Positions 1 to 7,829 of a DNA stretch of 64,000 nt are shown piece by piece. The stretch is from Stenotrophomonas raiganjensis (SeqCode) (lineage in GTDB: Bacteria; Pseudomonadota; Gammaproteobacteria; Xanthomonadales; Xanthomonadaceae): assembly GCF_030658505.1 (NCBI RefSeq), contig NZ_JAUTXR010000189.1, positions 216,660 through 280,659 on the forward strand. The letters run 5' to 3'. The translations under genes were made by a program, and so were the position numbers. The stretch's first letter is position 1, and the number at the start of each line of letters is the position of its first letter. Under the pieces are notes generated by a model, which saw only the letters and a program-made list of their open reading frames with translations, was not told the origin of the DNA and did no database searches.

Positions 1-1
1 G

Positions 2-256
2 GTCAGGGCGTGCTTGAGTCACACGCCATACGACGATTTCACCTCAACTGACATGAACTGCGAGGGGCAAGTCATTCCTCCCTATCGAGGGATTATTGGC
101 TACCTTTCGACGGTCCAGTTGCCAGGCACTGCGCCACTGTATCGATGCGCTTATGCCTGGAAGGGGAAGCTGCGTCATTTCGATACCCGTGATATTGGCT
201 GCGAAGGGATCTCGGGCGCCAACAACGACGGGCCGCAGGGCTACGTCTTCATGTGA
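2..256 (+). CDS. Partial secreted-type protein, C-terminal end only
   Basis: The reading frame is open to the left edge of the window and ends at 256, so only about 84 C-terminal residues are visible and the start lies outside. The fragment holds two related units, each an aromatic or His-Phe stretch followed by D-x2-CEG (TDMNCEG and RDIGCEG) and a Gly-Tyr, plus a PLYRC motif between them. Similar Cys/Gly-rich short repeats occur at the ends of large extracellular proteins, but I cannot name the family with certainty. It lies in the accessory region ended by a tRNA scar near 4765. Function unknown. Confidence 0.55.
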   Translation, partial: VRACLSHTPYDDFTSTDMNCEGQVIPPYRGIIGYLSTVQLPGTAPLYRCAYAWKGKLRHFDTRDIGCEGISGANNDGPQGYVFM

Positions 257-418
257 TGGAGCGGCCGCCTAGTCATTGGCTGGGCGGCTTCACCGAGGCG
301 CGACACTTGCCGCGGTGAGATGGCGCCCATGTGCTAATCCGCCCAGATCACCGCCGCTTTCAAGGGGCGAGTTCGACGTGTATGCGAGGGCCTGATCCAT
401 GGAGGGCTAGATGGTCGT
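257..418. other. Gap with a decayed coding remnant
   Basis: About 160 bases without an intact gene. Bases near 300-360 read on the minus strand as A-A-V-I-W-A-D-stop-H-M-G-A-I, which resembles a longer remnant at 2236-2400. The similarity extends to the DNA (the words GATGGCGC, ATGTGCT and CCGCC-AGATCA recur in the same order). I read it as a fragment of a decayed gene. Confidence 0.35.
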
Positions 419-700
419 TCAGTGATGAGTTTTGAATACTCTTTTGAAGACCACACGATCCTTGGGCTTCTCTTTGATGAACTTCGACAGACCAAGTACG
501 ATGACAGCGAACGCTGTTGCGCCGACGTAGACGTTGAAGGTAGCGGCTAGGACGAGCCCTAATAGTACGCTGGCCAGCATCGCAGCCTGTTGGGCCTCCT
601 GAGGGGCGCCATAGTGAACCTCTGCTTCGCAGCCTTGGCAGACTCTGATCCCGCGCTGTGATTCTCTGAAGCAGTACGGATAGCTAAGTACAAGTTCCAT
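419..700 (-). CDS. Small CxxC membrane protein, unknown function
   Basis: A 93-residue protein. The ATG at 700 is preceded by AGGAGA at good distance, which fixes the start; the frame runs further upstream but without a better start. Residues 10-24 contain C10 and a CQGC motif, suggesting a small metal-binding knuckle. Residues about 38-72 form one or two hydrophobic segments, followed by a very basic tail (KFIKEKPKDR). This is the layout of a small inner-membrane protein with a cytoplasmic zinc ribbon. Function unknown. It stands alone, facing away from the acyltransferase gene. Confidence 0.6.
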   Translation of the reverse strand: MELVLSYPYCFRESQRGIRVCQGCEAEVHYGAPQEAQQAAMLASVLLGLVLAATFNVYVGATAFAVIVLGLSKFIKEKPKDRVVFKRVFKTHH

Positions 701-1184
701 GTTTTCTCCTGACAATCTGCCGTGATTTTTTGCCAAAGAGAGGGGGGGACTATCGAAGTTTTCCTGACACTTAGTCGGGGTCTTCCCTGGTAACTGATGC
801 ATCATTCGACCAGTGGCTGCTGGGCTCATATGCCGGCCTCGCTGGTTCTGGGGGCGCAGACATCTCAACGCGCTTGGCGCGCGGTTGGCACACTCAGTGC
901 CGGAGCCATTGATACTGCTGACCCCATCGTCCGACTCCCAAGGGGAAGGTCGCTGTTCGAGTTGGGCTGGGCGCACCAGGATCAATGGCTTGGGCACTAG
1001 TGCGGGTTTGTATAGCGGTTCGATTGGATTTCATGGTGCCTCTCTGGTCCCGTGCGGCCAGCACCGTTCTTGGCGCGGGCGCCTTCGATCATTGTCCGGT
1101 TTCCAGTCGTCGGGCTCCTTTCTGGACCCATCGACCGGCCTTGGCGGGAGTATCCTGTGCCGGGGATGGACGTCAGGGCAGGGC
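701..1184. other. 484-bp gap without a convincing gene
   Basis: Several frames stay open here, as expected at this base composition, but none has a plausible start and ribosome binding site or recognisable protein. The left edge must carry the promoter of the small membrane protein on the minus strand. I see no repeat, terminator or RNA gene. Confidence 0.4.
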
Positions 1185-2234
1185 ATGGAGAAGCTGCAGA
1201 ACCTTCAGATGATGCGGGCGATGGCCGCGATCCTGGTCGTGTGGGCGCATGCCATCGACCTTGTCGCGAAGCGGCAAATCGACGCATTTCAGGTAAGTTG
1301 GGGAGCGCTCGAGAACTTCGGCGCCGTCGGTGTGGATGTGTTCTTCGTCATCAGCGGCTTCATCGTCTCGCTGACGGCTGAGCGCTCCAGGTCCCTGACG
1401 CAGTTCTTGGTCGCCCGCCTTGTCAGGATCTGGCCCCTGTACATTATCACCACGGTAGTGGTGTTCGCTGCGGATCCCGCGGCCAGGTCCTTGGCGACGC
1501 TGGCCTGGTCGGTTGTCTTCCTGCAGGTCCCTGGAGTTCCGGCAGGCATGCCCACACATCCGTTGGGTTGGAGCCTGATGTTCGAGGCAGTCTTCTATCT
1601 GATGCTCGCCGGGGCAATGTGCTGGCGAACCCAGCGACCGATGCCCGAGCGGGTCCTCATCATCGGCTCGACGGCCATTCTTGTGGCGGGGGTATGTGGT
1701 TTCCACCAGCCCATGAACATCATTGGAAACCCGATCATCATCGAGTTCCTGCTGGGTGTGGTCATCGGGTGGGCGTACCGCCGGTGGCCTGTGCTGCCCG
1801 CTTGGGCTACCTCCGGGCTCTTCGTGGCTGGGGCTGTGATGCTACTTTCTACCGCCATGTACGGCTTCGGATCCATCAGTGAAGCACCGCAAACCCTGGA
1901 CGCAAGCCTTTCCTGGGATCGAGTGCGGATGTGGGGGATCCCTGCGGCGCTACTGATCGCGTCGGCAGTTTTACGGAGGAATGCGACGTCGGCGGCAGGC
2001 CGACCGCTGGTCTTCCTCGGGGACAGTTCCTATTCCATCTACCTGTTCTCGTTCGTGGCCTTGCTGCTCCTTGATCAATGCTGGGACGTCTGGGCCCCAG
2101 CGTCGCCGGACGTTGCGATCCTGCTGGCCACTTCGGTGGCTGTGGTGTTTGGCGTGATCTGCTACGTGGTTCTGGAGCGCCCGCTTACTTCAGCACTTCG
2201 CACAAGAATTGCGGTGCATCTGGCCAAAGCTTAG
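1185..2234 (+). CDS. Acyltransferase family 3 membrane protein (OafA/YrhL-like)
   Basis: A 349-residue integral membrane acyltransferase of the kind that O-acylates surface polysaccharides, lipooligosaccharide or exported sugars, using acyl-CoA from the cytoplasm. The N-terminus has the family signature: an R-A-M/I-A-A-hydrophobic-W-x-H stretch (residues 11-21) and GVDVFFVISGF near residues 47-57. About ten hydrophobic segments follow, and the C-terminus carries LGDSSYSIYLFS, also typical. There is no SGNH domain. I chose the ATG at 1185 because the signature begins right after it; the frame is open far upstream but that stretch is low-complexity and unlike the family. Its position in an accessory region fits surface-antigen variation. 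Confidence 0.8.
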   Translation: MEKLQNLQMMRAMAAILVVWAHAIDLVAKRQIDAFQVSWGALENFGAVGVDVFFVISGFIVSLTAERSRSLTQFLVARLVRIWPLYIITTVVVFAADPAARSLATLAWSVVFLQVPGVPAGMPTHPLGWSLMFEAVFYLMLAGAMCWRTQRPMPERVLIIGSTAILVAGVCGFHQPMNIIGNPIIIEFLLGVVIGWAYRRWPVLPAWATSGLFVAGAVMLLSTAMYGFGSISEAPQTLDASLSWDRVRMWGIPAALLIASAVLRRNATSAAGRPLVFLGDSSYSIYLFSFVALLLLDQCWDVWAPASPDVAILLATSVAVVFGVICYVVLERPLTSALRTRIAVHLAKA

Positions 2235-2525
2235 GGGGGCTGGCTAGGCAACCTGCGTCGGCAGATCCTCGCGATTGTTCCGCAGCGTGTTCACCGCACG
2301 GCTGGCGCGATAGGCCTACATCACGCGGTCCCAACCGCACCGGCTGCCAGATGGCGCAATGTGCTGCTCCGCCTAGATCATCGCTGCATACCAGAAGCTG
2401 GTCCGGATGACTGGCGCTAGCTCGTTGATTCGGGAGTCCGCGGCGAAGAGAGCGCCAGCACGACACTTATGTGTGATGGCGCTCAATGCCTCATAAAACG
2501 AGTTGCAATTCCTGCACTCAGCTAC
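2235..2525 (-). pseudogene. Decayed gene remnant (minus strand)
   Basis: Reading the minus strand from about 2400 down to 2240 gives a protein-like stretch with two in-frame TAG codons: A-E-Q-H-I-A-P-S-G-S-R-C-G-W-D-R-V-M, a stop, A-Y-R-A-S-R-A-V-N-T-L, then R-N-N-R-E-D-L-P-T-Q-V-A and a final stop. The part near 2350-2395 resembles the remnant near 320-360, on the other side of the acyltransferase. I could not identify the parent gene. The rest of the gap shows nothing. Confidence 0.4.
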
Positions 2526-3056
2526 TCATTCCGGGTCTTCAATACGCGGGGGCTCTTGCGGCTTCCCGCCGCCGCCATTGCCCGGATTTGAGATCGGGCC
2601 GATGCCAACAATCCCGCAGTTCCCGTAGCATCCTCCCCCGCCGACCATCCCGCCGCCACTGCCACCACTGTCACCACTGTCACCGCCGCCTGCTTGACCG
2701 CCGTCGGCTCCGCCGCTTGACGGCTTTTGAGTGCCGGGCAGGAGTAGGACGCAAGGACTTCCCGTGAGGCACGTAATGGCGGCTTCTTCGACCGACCCAT
2801 CGCCCCAAGTTACCTTGATTCTGCTGCCAACAGGCAAAGAAGCAACGCCATGCGCGGCACGATACATGCCCGCCAAACCGACAAGACCGGCGTGTCGTAG
2901 CTCCGCCATGTCGAAGGCGGACATATTTTGCGCTGCCACAACTTGGTTGTACGGATACGAGCTGGCATTGATCGATACTGTTGCAGCGATGGCGGTAAAT
3001 GCCACGAAAACCAGAGTGGCGATGCTCAACTTCATCCTTCTGGAAATCCGATTCAC
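2526..3056 (-). CDS. Exported Gly-rich hypothetical protein
   Basis: A 176-residue protein with a signal-peptide-like start (basic NRISRR, then a hydrophobic run to about residue 30), a middle region with a SH3-like look (VTWGDGSVEEAAI, one Cys pair CLTGSPC) and a C-terminal third almost entirely Gly, Ser, Asp and Pro, containing CYGNC. I place the start at the GTG (3056): AAGGA lies seven bases upstream, whereas the next ATG (3035) would have its ribosome binding site directly abutting it. It starts 13 bases after the upstream gene ends, so the two form an operon. Function unknown. Its base composition is less GC-rich than the core genes. Confidence 0.55.
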   Translation of the reverse strand: MNRISRRMKLSIATLVFVAFTAIAATVSINASSYPYNQVVAAQNMSAFDMAELRHAGLVGLAGMYRAAHGVASLPVGSRIKVTWGDGSVEEAAITCLTGSPCVLLLPGTQKPSSGGADGGQAGGGDSGDSGGSGGGMVGGGGCYGNCGIVGIGPISNPGNGGGGKPQEPPRIEDPE

Positions 3057-3069
3057 AAAGGCGTCCTTT

Positions 3070-3975
3070 TTATGATGGTTTCTTCCCAACGGCTCTCTGT
3101 ACTTCTCCTATCGCTCTATCCAGCGATTCTTGCTGTCCAGTAGGAACCAAATTGCCCCTAACGGCGTCTTCAAAATCTCCTGAGTCGCATATGCCTGTAT
3201 TGATGCAGAGCGAATCCAGTCGATAGGATCCGGGGCTGCAATCTGCGCCCAATCGGCATGCCACTATGCTCCAGGCGTAATTGGCATATGGTCCTGTCGT
3301 GGCGCGCTTGAACTCTGCGAAATCTCCAGAATCTGGAGCGAGCGCGAGAAGATCACCGAGGGAGAAGATGGCTTCCGGGTCACCCGAGTGAATCACGTCG
3401 CGCGCTAGCGATAGATAGTCATCTGCTTCTAGCGCTGCCCAGTTCTTGGACGCCACCGCAACCTTGGAGTAAGCGTCCCCTTGGTTCGCAGCTCGCTCGA
3501 ACCAGTTGATGTAGGCATCTTGCGGTATTACTTGGCCACCATCTACTGCGGAACAGATCGCTGAAAAGCGCTTCTTGATTCCGTCGTAGGTGCTCTGAGG
3601 GACACCGCGAACAGCCGCATATGCATCCAAGGTCGAATACATATTCGCTGGAGACAGACTGAACACCGAGCACTGTTGGTACAGCTTTGCCAGTTCCCGT
3701 TGCGCTACCATATCGCCGGCTTCTGCACGAGAGCGCAGGGTGTTGAAATGTGCCGCCGCCGATTGAGAGTCGGCATTGCTCCAAAGCTGTGAGTCAAGTG
3801 CACCGGGTGTACTCTCTCTCGCTACTGGCGAGATCGGTAGGTGCTGGGGACCAAGGGACTCTGCATTTGAGCTGTTGGACACTGTGCCATTTCGGACAGA
3901 GGCGATCCCATACCAAGCCGCTATTCCGACGATTGCGGCTATAGAAAGCCACGCTACGATTCTTCCTTGAGACAT
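3070..3975 (-). CDS. Membrane-anchored hypothetical protein, Sel1-like helices possible
   Basis: A 301-residue protein with one N-terminal membrane segment (residues about 7-26) and no clear cleavage site, so probably anchored with the bulk in the periplasm. The body is helical, with stretches such as RAEAGDMVAQRELAKLY and AANQGDAYSKVAVAS that look like TPR/Sel1 repeats (A-x-x-G-x-x-x-A), and six Cys in the C-terminal half that could form disulphides. It is followed after 13 bases by the Gly-rich exported protein, with which it is probably co-transcribed. Composition is lower in GC than the core genes, in line with acquired DNA. Function unknown. Confidence 0.55.
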   Translation of the reverse strand: MSQGRIVAWLSIAAIVGIAAWYGIASVRNGTVSNSSNAESLGPQHLPISPVARESTPGALDSQLWSNADSQSAAAHFNTLRSRAEAGDMVAQRELAKLYQQCSVFSLSPANMYSTLDAYAAVRGVPQSTYDGIKKRFSAICSAVDGGQVIPQDAYINWFERAANQGDAYSKVAVASKNWAALEADDYLSLARDVIHSGDPEAIFSLGDLLALAPDSGDFAEFKRATTGPYANYAWSIVACRLGADCSPGSYRLDSLCINTGICDSGDFEDAVRGNLVPTGQQESLDRAIGEVQRAVGKKPS

Positions 3976-4145
3976 CGCCTTCCCCAGCTGTGCCTGACTC
4001 CGAAGATGCTATCACGGGATACCCAGGCGAAATCAGCAACTGGCCAGGAGCCGAGCAGCGCCGCGCCGGCACCATCCCCGAACGATTCAGGCGGATAGCC
4101 ACCGCGTTCGCAGGACCTGCGACGGCCGGCCGTATCCTTCCGGCC

Positions 4146-4652
4146 ATGCTTCCCTCGCACGGCTACCAAGGTTTCCGCACCGCCCCGATCCCCTCTGGCT
4201 GGGTCCAGATGGGGGAGAGCTGGGTGTTGTGGTGGAACGGTCGGCAGATCGCCAACGTCAGATCCGGCAAGGATGGCACCGTGCGCGTGCATCTCGACGC
4301 CTGGAAGATGTGGCAGACCAAGGACGAGCGTGCCGCCAGCATCGCCCAGGGCAAACGCTACGCCGAGCGCTGGTGCGCGGCCAGACTGTATCCGGAGATG
4401 CGCCTGCGCGCGGCGGCGGCCAGGCTGCTGGACGCCACGCCGTGCGAACCGCAGGGGCCGCCGCCCGGCCTGCCGCCGACGCGCGAGCAGCAGCAACAGG
4501 CCCGGCGCCTGGCCGAGGCAACTGCCGTCGCCACGGCTCGGGTCAAGGAAGCGCTGGAACCGCCCAAGCCTCCGGCAACCAAGCCCCGGGCGAAGGACGC
4601 CCGCAAGGCGTGGGTCAGGGCTGGGCTGCAGCAGATGCGACGGGGTGTTTGA
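4146..4652 (+). CDS. Orphan protein at the end of the accessory region
   Basis: A 168-residue protein. The N-terminal half (residues 1-75) is rich in Trp and looks folded (VLWWNGRQIANVR, then WKMWQTKDERA); the C-terminal half is Ala/Pro/Lys-rich and probably a flexible basic tail. The frame is open upstream to 3990, but that part reads poorly as protein; the ATG at 4146 begins the compact domain. I recall genes of this kind near integrase-associated island ends in xanthomonads, though I cannot verify it here. Function unknown. It sits just inside the tRNA-Arg fragment that marks the element's border. Confidence 0.5.
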   Translation: MLPSHGYQGFRTAPIPSGWVQMGESWVLWWNGRQIANVRSGKDGTVRVHLDAWKMWQTKDERAASIAQGKRYAERWCAARLYPEMRLRAAAARLLDATPCEPQGPPPGLPPTREQQQQARRLAEATAVATARVKEALEPPKPPATKPRAKDARKAWVRAGLQQMRRGV

Positions 4653-4715
4653 GCGGAAATGGACCCACGCCGGTCCCATGCACTGCGTAAGTCATTGATC
4701 GAGCGGGCGACGAAA

Positions 4716-4765
4716 TCCCCCTCCTAAGGGGAAGGTCGCCCGTTCGAATCGGGCCGGGGTCACCA
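4716..4765 (+). tRNA. 3' fragment of tRNA-Arg(CCU), probable attachment-site scar
   Basis: The sequence folds as the 3' part of a tRNA: anticodon stem TCCCC/GGGGA with loop CTCCTAA (anticodon CCT at 4723-4725), a five-base variable loop, T arm GCCCG-TTCGAAT-CGGGC, acceptor 3' strand CGGGGTC, discriminator A and CCA at 4763-4765. The matching acceptor strand GACCCCG and a normal D arm are missing in the 75 bases where they should be. A truncated tRNA end next to an accessory region is the usual product of integration by a tyrosine recombinase into a tRNA 3' end. The intact tRNA should lie to the left, outside the window. Confidence 0.75.
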
Positions 4766-4802
4766 TCCACCACTGCTGCACGGCAGCCGTTGCCTCGGGC
4801 TT

Positions 4803-5693
4803 CTACAACAACCCCAGCCCACCCAGCACCGCCGCCACGTCCTCCCGCTCGCCATCCCGCAGCCCCTGCAGAGGCAGTGGCAGGCAGTCTTCGCCGCACA
4901 GCCCCAGCAGGGCCGCTGCGCAGGCCATGACGCGAATCCCGCCAAACCGGTCATACAGCGACCACAGCGGCGCCAGTCGTGTGGACAGAGCAAGGGCGCC
5001 CTCCGCATCGCCGTTGCCCACGGCCTGCGTGATCTGAAGCGCAAGCCCAGGGAACAGCCCGGCAGTCCCCGAATACCAGCCATCGCATCCCGCCAGCAAC
5101 CCGCGCACGGCCGTGGCGTCGCCGCTGATGCCCAGCGTCACACGGGCAGGAACGCTTGCGCGCAGTGACGCGACGCGCGCAGCTGCTTCGGCCGGATCAT
5201 CTGCCAGTCGCGGGATCTTGATCGAGGCGATGTTGGGCAGCGCGGCGATGCGGCCATGCAACGCGTCGGAGAAGCGGAAGTGCGTGGTGCCGGGATTGTC
5301 ATAGACGCAGATCGGCGTGCGTACCGCCGCGCATACGGTTTCAAACAACACTTGCACCTCATGGTCCTTCAAGGACTGGTAGGACACGGGTGCAAGCAGC
5401 AGGCCGGCAGCGCCCGCATCTTCGGCATCCAGCGCCAGTTCCAGCACATCCCGGGTACGCAGTGCACCGATGCCGGCAATCACCGGCACGCCGCCTGCGT
5501 GCGCGAGGGCTTCGCGCAGCACGCGCTTGCGCTCGGGCTTTTCCAGATAGGCATAGCTGCCGGTGGAGCCGAGGATTCCCATCGAATCGACACCGGAGTC
5601 GGCCAGGCGCTCCACTAGTCGCGCAAATGCCCGAAAGTCGATGCCGGCTTCAGAGAGCGGGGTAAGGGGAAACGCGCTGAGGCCTTTGAACAT
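4803..5693 (-). CDS. DapA/NanA-family class I lyase or aldolase
   Basis: A 296-residue TIM-barrel protein of the dihydrodipicolinate synthase/N-acetylneuraminate lyase family. Visible signatures are GSTG at residues 42-45, Tyr105, the catalytic Tyr131 in VYDNPGTT, and the Schiff-base Lys159 in SIKIPR. Dihydrodipicolinate synthase has an Arg in the loop after that Tyr (NVPSRT), used to bind the aspartate semialdehyde carboxylate; here the loop is DNPGTT, so it is probably not DapA itself but a lyase for another 2-oxo acid. It is a single gene with no metabolic partner beside it, and the first core gene after the tRNA scar. Substrate unknown. Confidence 0.75.
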   Translation of the reverse strand: MFKGLSAFPLTPLSEAGIDFRAFARLVERLADSGVDSMGILGSTGSYAYLEKPERKRVLREALAHAGGVPVIAGIGALRTRDVLELALDAEDAGAAGLLLAPVSYQSLKDHEVQVLFETVCAAVRTPICVYDNPGTTHFRFSDALHGRIAALPNIASIKIPRLADDPAEAAARVASLRASVPARVTLGISGDATAVRGLLAGCDGWYSGTAGLFPGLALQITQAVGNGDAEGALALSTRLAPLWSLYDRFGGIRVMACAAALLGLCGEDCLPLPLQGLRDGEREDVAAVLGGLGLL

Positions 5694-5800
5694 GGGATTT
5701 CCCGAATCTGGGTGGGCTGGGTGCGTGGGATTGTTTATTGTCCTATGACAAAATTCAAGTGCCGCCCTGCAGCGTGCCTGGCCGCGACGAATGACGCACC

Positions 5801-6274
5801 ATGAGCGCCATGAAGCCTGACCTCTGCCCCGTCCATCCTTCGCACTATGCCGCCATCACCCGCTGGCCGGAATCCGCCGAGGCCACCCAGCGCTGGGCGG
5901 GTCCTGGCGTGCCGTTTCCCTTGCCGCCGGAGCGGTTCGCGCAGGTGCTTGAGCTCGAGGTGCGCCCGGGCTGGGCGCTGCTGGACGAGCAGGGTGTTTG
6001 TGTTGGATTCGGTCAGTACTGGATGACTGCAACCGACACGGCGCACCTGGGTCGCATCATTGTTTCGCCGCATGCGCGGGGACGCGGGCTGGGACGCGCG
6101 CTGATGCAGGCGCTGTGTACCCAGGCCCAGCATGAAAACGGCATCCAGCACATCACCCTGCGCGTCTATCGTGACAACACGGCCGCCGTAGCCCTGTACC
6201 GCGATCTCGGTTTCCAGCAGGTCGAGGCGTCGTCGACGCCAGAACTTCTGTTCATGCGGCGCACGTTGGCCTGA
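5801..6274 (+). CDS. GNAT-family N-acetyltransferase
   Basis: A 157-residue single-domain acetyltransferase. The acetyl-CoA pyrophosphate loop is seen in HARGRGLGRALM (R-G-x-G-x-G/A type) and the C-terminal motif in ALYRDLGFQQVE. The small size and RimI-like layout suggest a protein N-terminus or small-molecule substrate, which the sequence does not reveal. The start at 5801 has no strong ribosome binding site; an in-frame ATG nine bases later is the alternative. It converges with the next acetyltransferase gene, leaving only seven bases between stops. Confidence 0.8.
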   Translation: MSAMKPDLCPVHPSHYAAITRWPESAEATQRWAGPGVPFPLPPERFAQVLELEVRPGWALLDEQGVCVGFGQYWMTATDTAHLGRIIVSPHARGRGLGRALMQALCTQAQHENGIQHITLRVYRDNTAAVALYRDLGFQQVEASSTPELLFMRRTLA

Positions 6275-6281
6275 ACTCTGC

Positions 6282-6839
6282 TCAGGCCGGCGAGGTGGCC
6301 TGCAGGGCACACCATTGTTCTCGGGTGATGCGGCTGATGTGCTCGGTGCGGTAGTCGCCGAGGAAGCTGTTGAACTTGTTCACTTCGGTATGGTGATGCT
6401 GGAAACCGCATTTGCTCTGCGCGGCCAGTGACTGCAGGTTATCGGCGAAGTAGCCGCACCACAGTGCGTCCAGCTCCAGGTCCATGAATGCGTGCCGCAT
6501 CACTTCGCGCACCGCTTCGGGCACCAGTCCGCGGCCCCAGTACGGAACGCCGATCCAGTAGGCGATCTCGCCTTCGCGGTCGCTGATCTCGAAGTTGCTG
6601 TCAGCGCCGATCAGGATGCCGACACAGCCGATCGCGCGGCCGTCCTCGCGGTTCTGCAGGGCGTAGACCTCTGGCCGGTTGAAGACGGTGCGGATGATTT
6701 CGGTACTTTCCTCGACGCTGCTGTGCACCGGCCAACCGGCGATCGGACCCACCCGCGGGTCGCGGGCGTACTCGTACAGATCAGCGGCGTCGGTGTCTCG
6801 CCAGGGGCGAAGGATCAAGCGTTCGGTGTACAGCTGCAT
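6282..6839 (-). CDS. RimJ/RimL-type GNAT acetyltransferase
   Basis: A 185-residue GNAT enzyme beginning MQLYTERLILRPW, the classic N-terminus of the RimJ/RimL group (T-x-R-L-x-L-R). The acetyl-CoA motif is WGRGLVPEAVREV, followed by the usual A-x-N-x-x-S motif variant DNLQSLAAQSKCGF. Members acetylate ribosomal-protein N-termini or small amines; the target here is unknown. The start was chosen at the ATG at 6839 because the motif begins there, although the frame is open for another 30 codons. Confidence 0.8.
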   Translation of the reverse strand: MQLYTERLILRPWRDTDAADLYEYARDPRVGPIAGWPVHSSVEESTEIIRTVFNRPEVYALQNREDGRAIGCVGILIGADSNFEISDREGEIAYWIGVPYWGRGLVPEAVREVMRHAFMDLELDALWCGYFADNLQSLAAQSKCGFQHHHTEVNKFNSFLGDYRTEHISRITREQWCALQATSPA

Positions 6840-6950
6840 GGCAGTTCCAGAAGAAGAAAGGACGTTCAGACTAGGCCCCGGAGCATCGCGGGCACAGGGC
6901 GGGACCTTGATGATTTCGGTACTTTTCACAACAGGGCACGAAGGCTCGCT

Positions 6951-7829
6951 ATGCTGTGCCCCGGAATCCAGCCGGAACGGCTCATGGACCGCATACCCCA
7001 GCTTCTGGATCAGGACGAATCCATGCGCCTGGAGGTCAGTACGCTGGCCGAAGGGCAGGGCGTCCCACTGTCATTCGGGCATGCCTACCTGGCGGTGCTG
7101 GTGTGCGTGTCCGGACGAGCACGCTTCGCACTGAACTTCCGCGAAGTGGCGGTGCAGCGGCACGATGTGCTGGTGCTGGCCGAGGACACGCTGGCGTTGC
7201 TGCGGCAGCGCTCACGCGGTTTCGTGGCGATGGTCTGCCTGATGCCGAAGGCGCTGGCGTCGGAGGTGGCCTATGTGCTGCCCAATGCGCTGTTCCAGTT
7301 CCTGCACGAACAGCCGCACTGCCGGCCGTCACCGCTGGACGTGCCGTTGCTGCAGGGATGGCTGCAGCTGATGATGGACGCGCAGCACAACGGGGGACGG
7401 CATCGTCACGTGATGCTGCGCAATCTGCTGCAGAGCTTCTTCCTGAAGATGGCCACGTTGCTGCCGAAGCAGAAGAGGGCGCCCACGCAGGTCAGCCGGC
7501 GCGAGCGCCTGGCCTGGAACTTCTGGGAGCTGGTCGGCCAGCGCAGCACCCGCCAGCGTGACGTGCAGTCCTACGCCGAGGCGCTGTGCATTACCCCGTT
7601 CTATCTCTCGCAGCTGACCCGCGAGTGCTTCGACGAAACGCCGAAGGCGTTGATCGACCGCCAGGTGGTGCTGGAGATCAAGGCATTGCTGACCTACAGC
7701 GAATTGCCGGTCGGCCGCATCGCCGAGCGCCTGTGTTTCGAGGATGCGTCCTACCTGTGCCGCTATTTCCGGCGGCACACCGGCCAATCGCTGACGGGCT
7801 ACCGCCGGGCGGGGCAGGGGGGGCGCTAG
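6951..7829 (+). CDS. AraC-family transcriptional regulator
   Basis: A 292-residue regulator: an N-terminal cupin-like sensing half (about residues 25-130, with alternating strands such as FALNFREVAVQRHDVLVL) and a C-terminal AraC DNA-binding domain with two helix-turn-helix units. The second contains IAERLCFEDASYLCRYFRRHTG, which matches the family signature closely. The start could be ATG 6951 (AAGG six bases upstream) or ATG 6984 (11 codons shorter); I prefer the first on the ribosome binding site. It is divergent from the RimL-like gene. The ligand is unknown. Confidence 0.75.
   Translation: MLCPGIQPERLMDRIPQLLDQDESMRLEVSTLAEGQGVPLSFGHAYLAVLVCVSGRARFALNFREVAVQRHDVLVLAEDTLALLRQRSRGFVAMVCLMPKALASEVAYVLPNALFQFLHEQPHCRPSPLDVPLLQGWLQLMMDAQHNGGRHRHVMLRNLLQSFFLKMATLLPKQKRAPTQVSRRERLAWNFWELVGQRSTRQRDVQSYAEALCITPFYLSQLTRECFDETPKALIDRQVVLEIKALLTYSELPVGRIAERLCFEDASYLCRYFRRHTGQSLTGYRRAGQGGR

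Noticed and set aside
797..1000. A 67-codon frame upstream of the acyltransferase
   Set aside because: No ribosome binding site, no protein-like pattern, and overlapped by other equally open frames.
4689..4765. A complete tRNA-Arg gene
   Set aside because: The 3' acceptor strand CGGGGTC has no GACCCCG partner 65-70 bases upstream and no D arm can be formed, so only the 3' fragment is reported.
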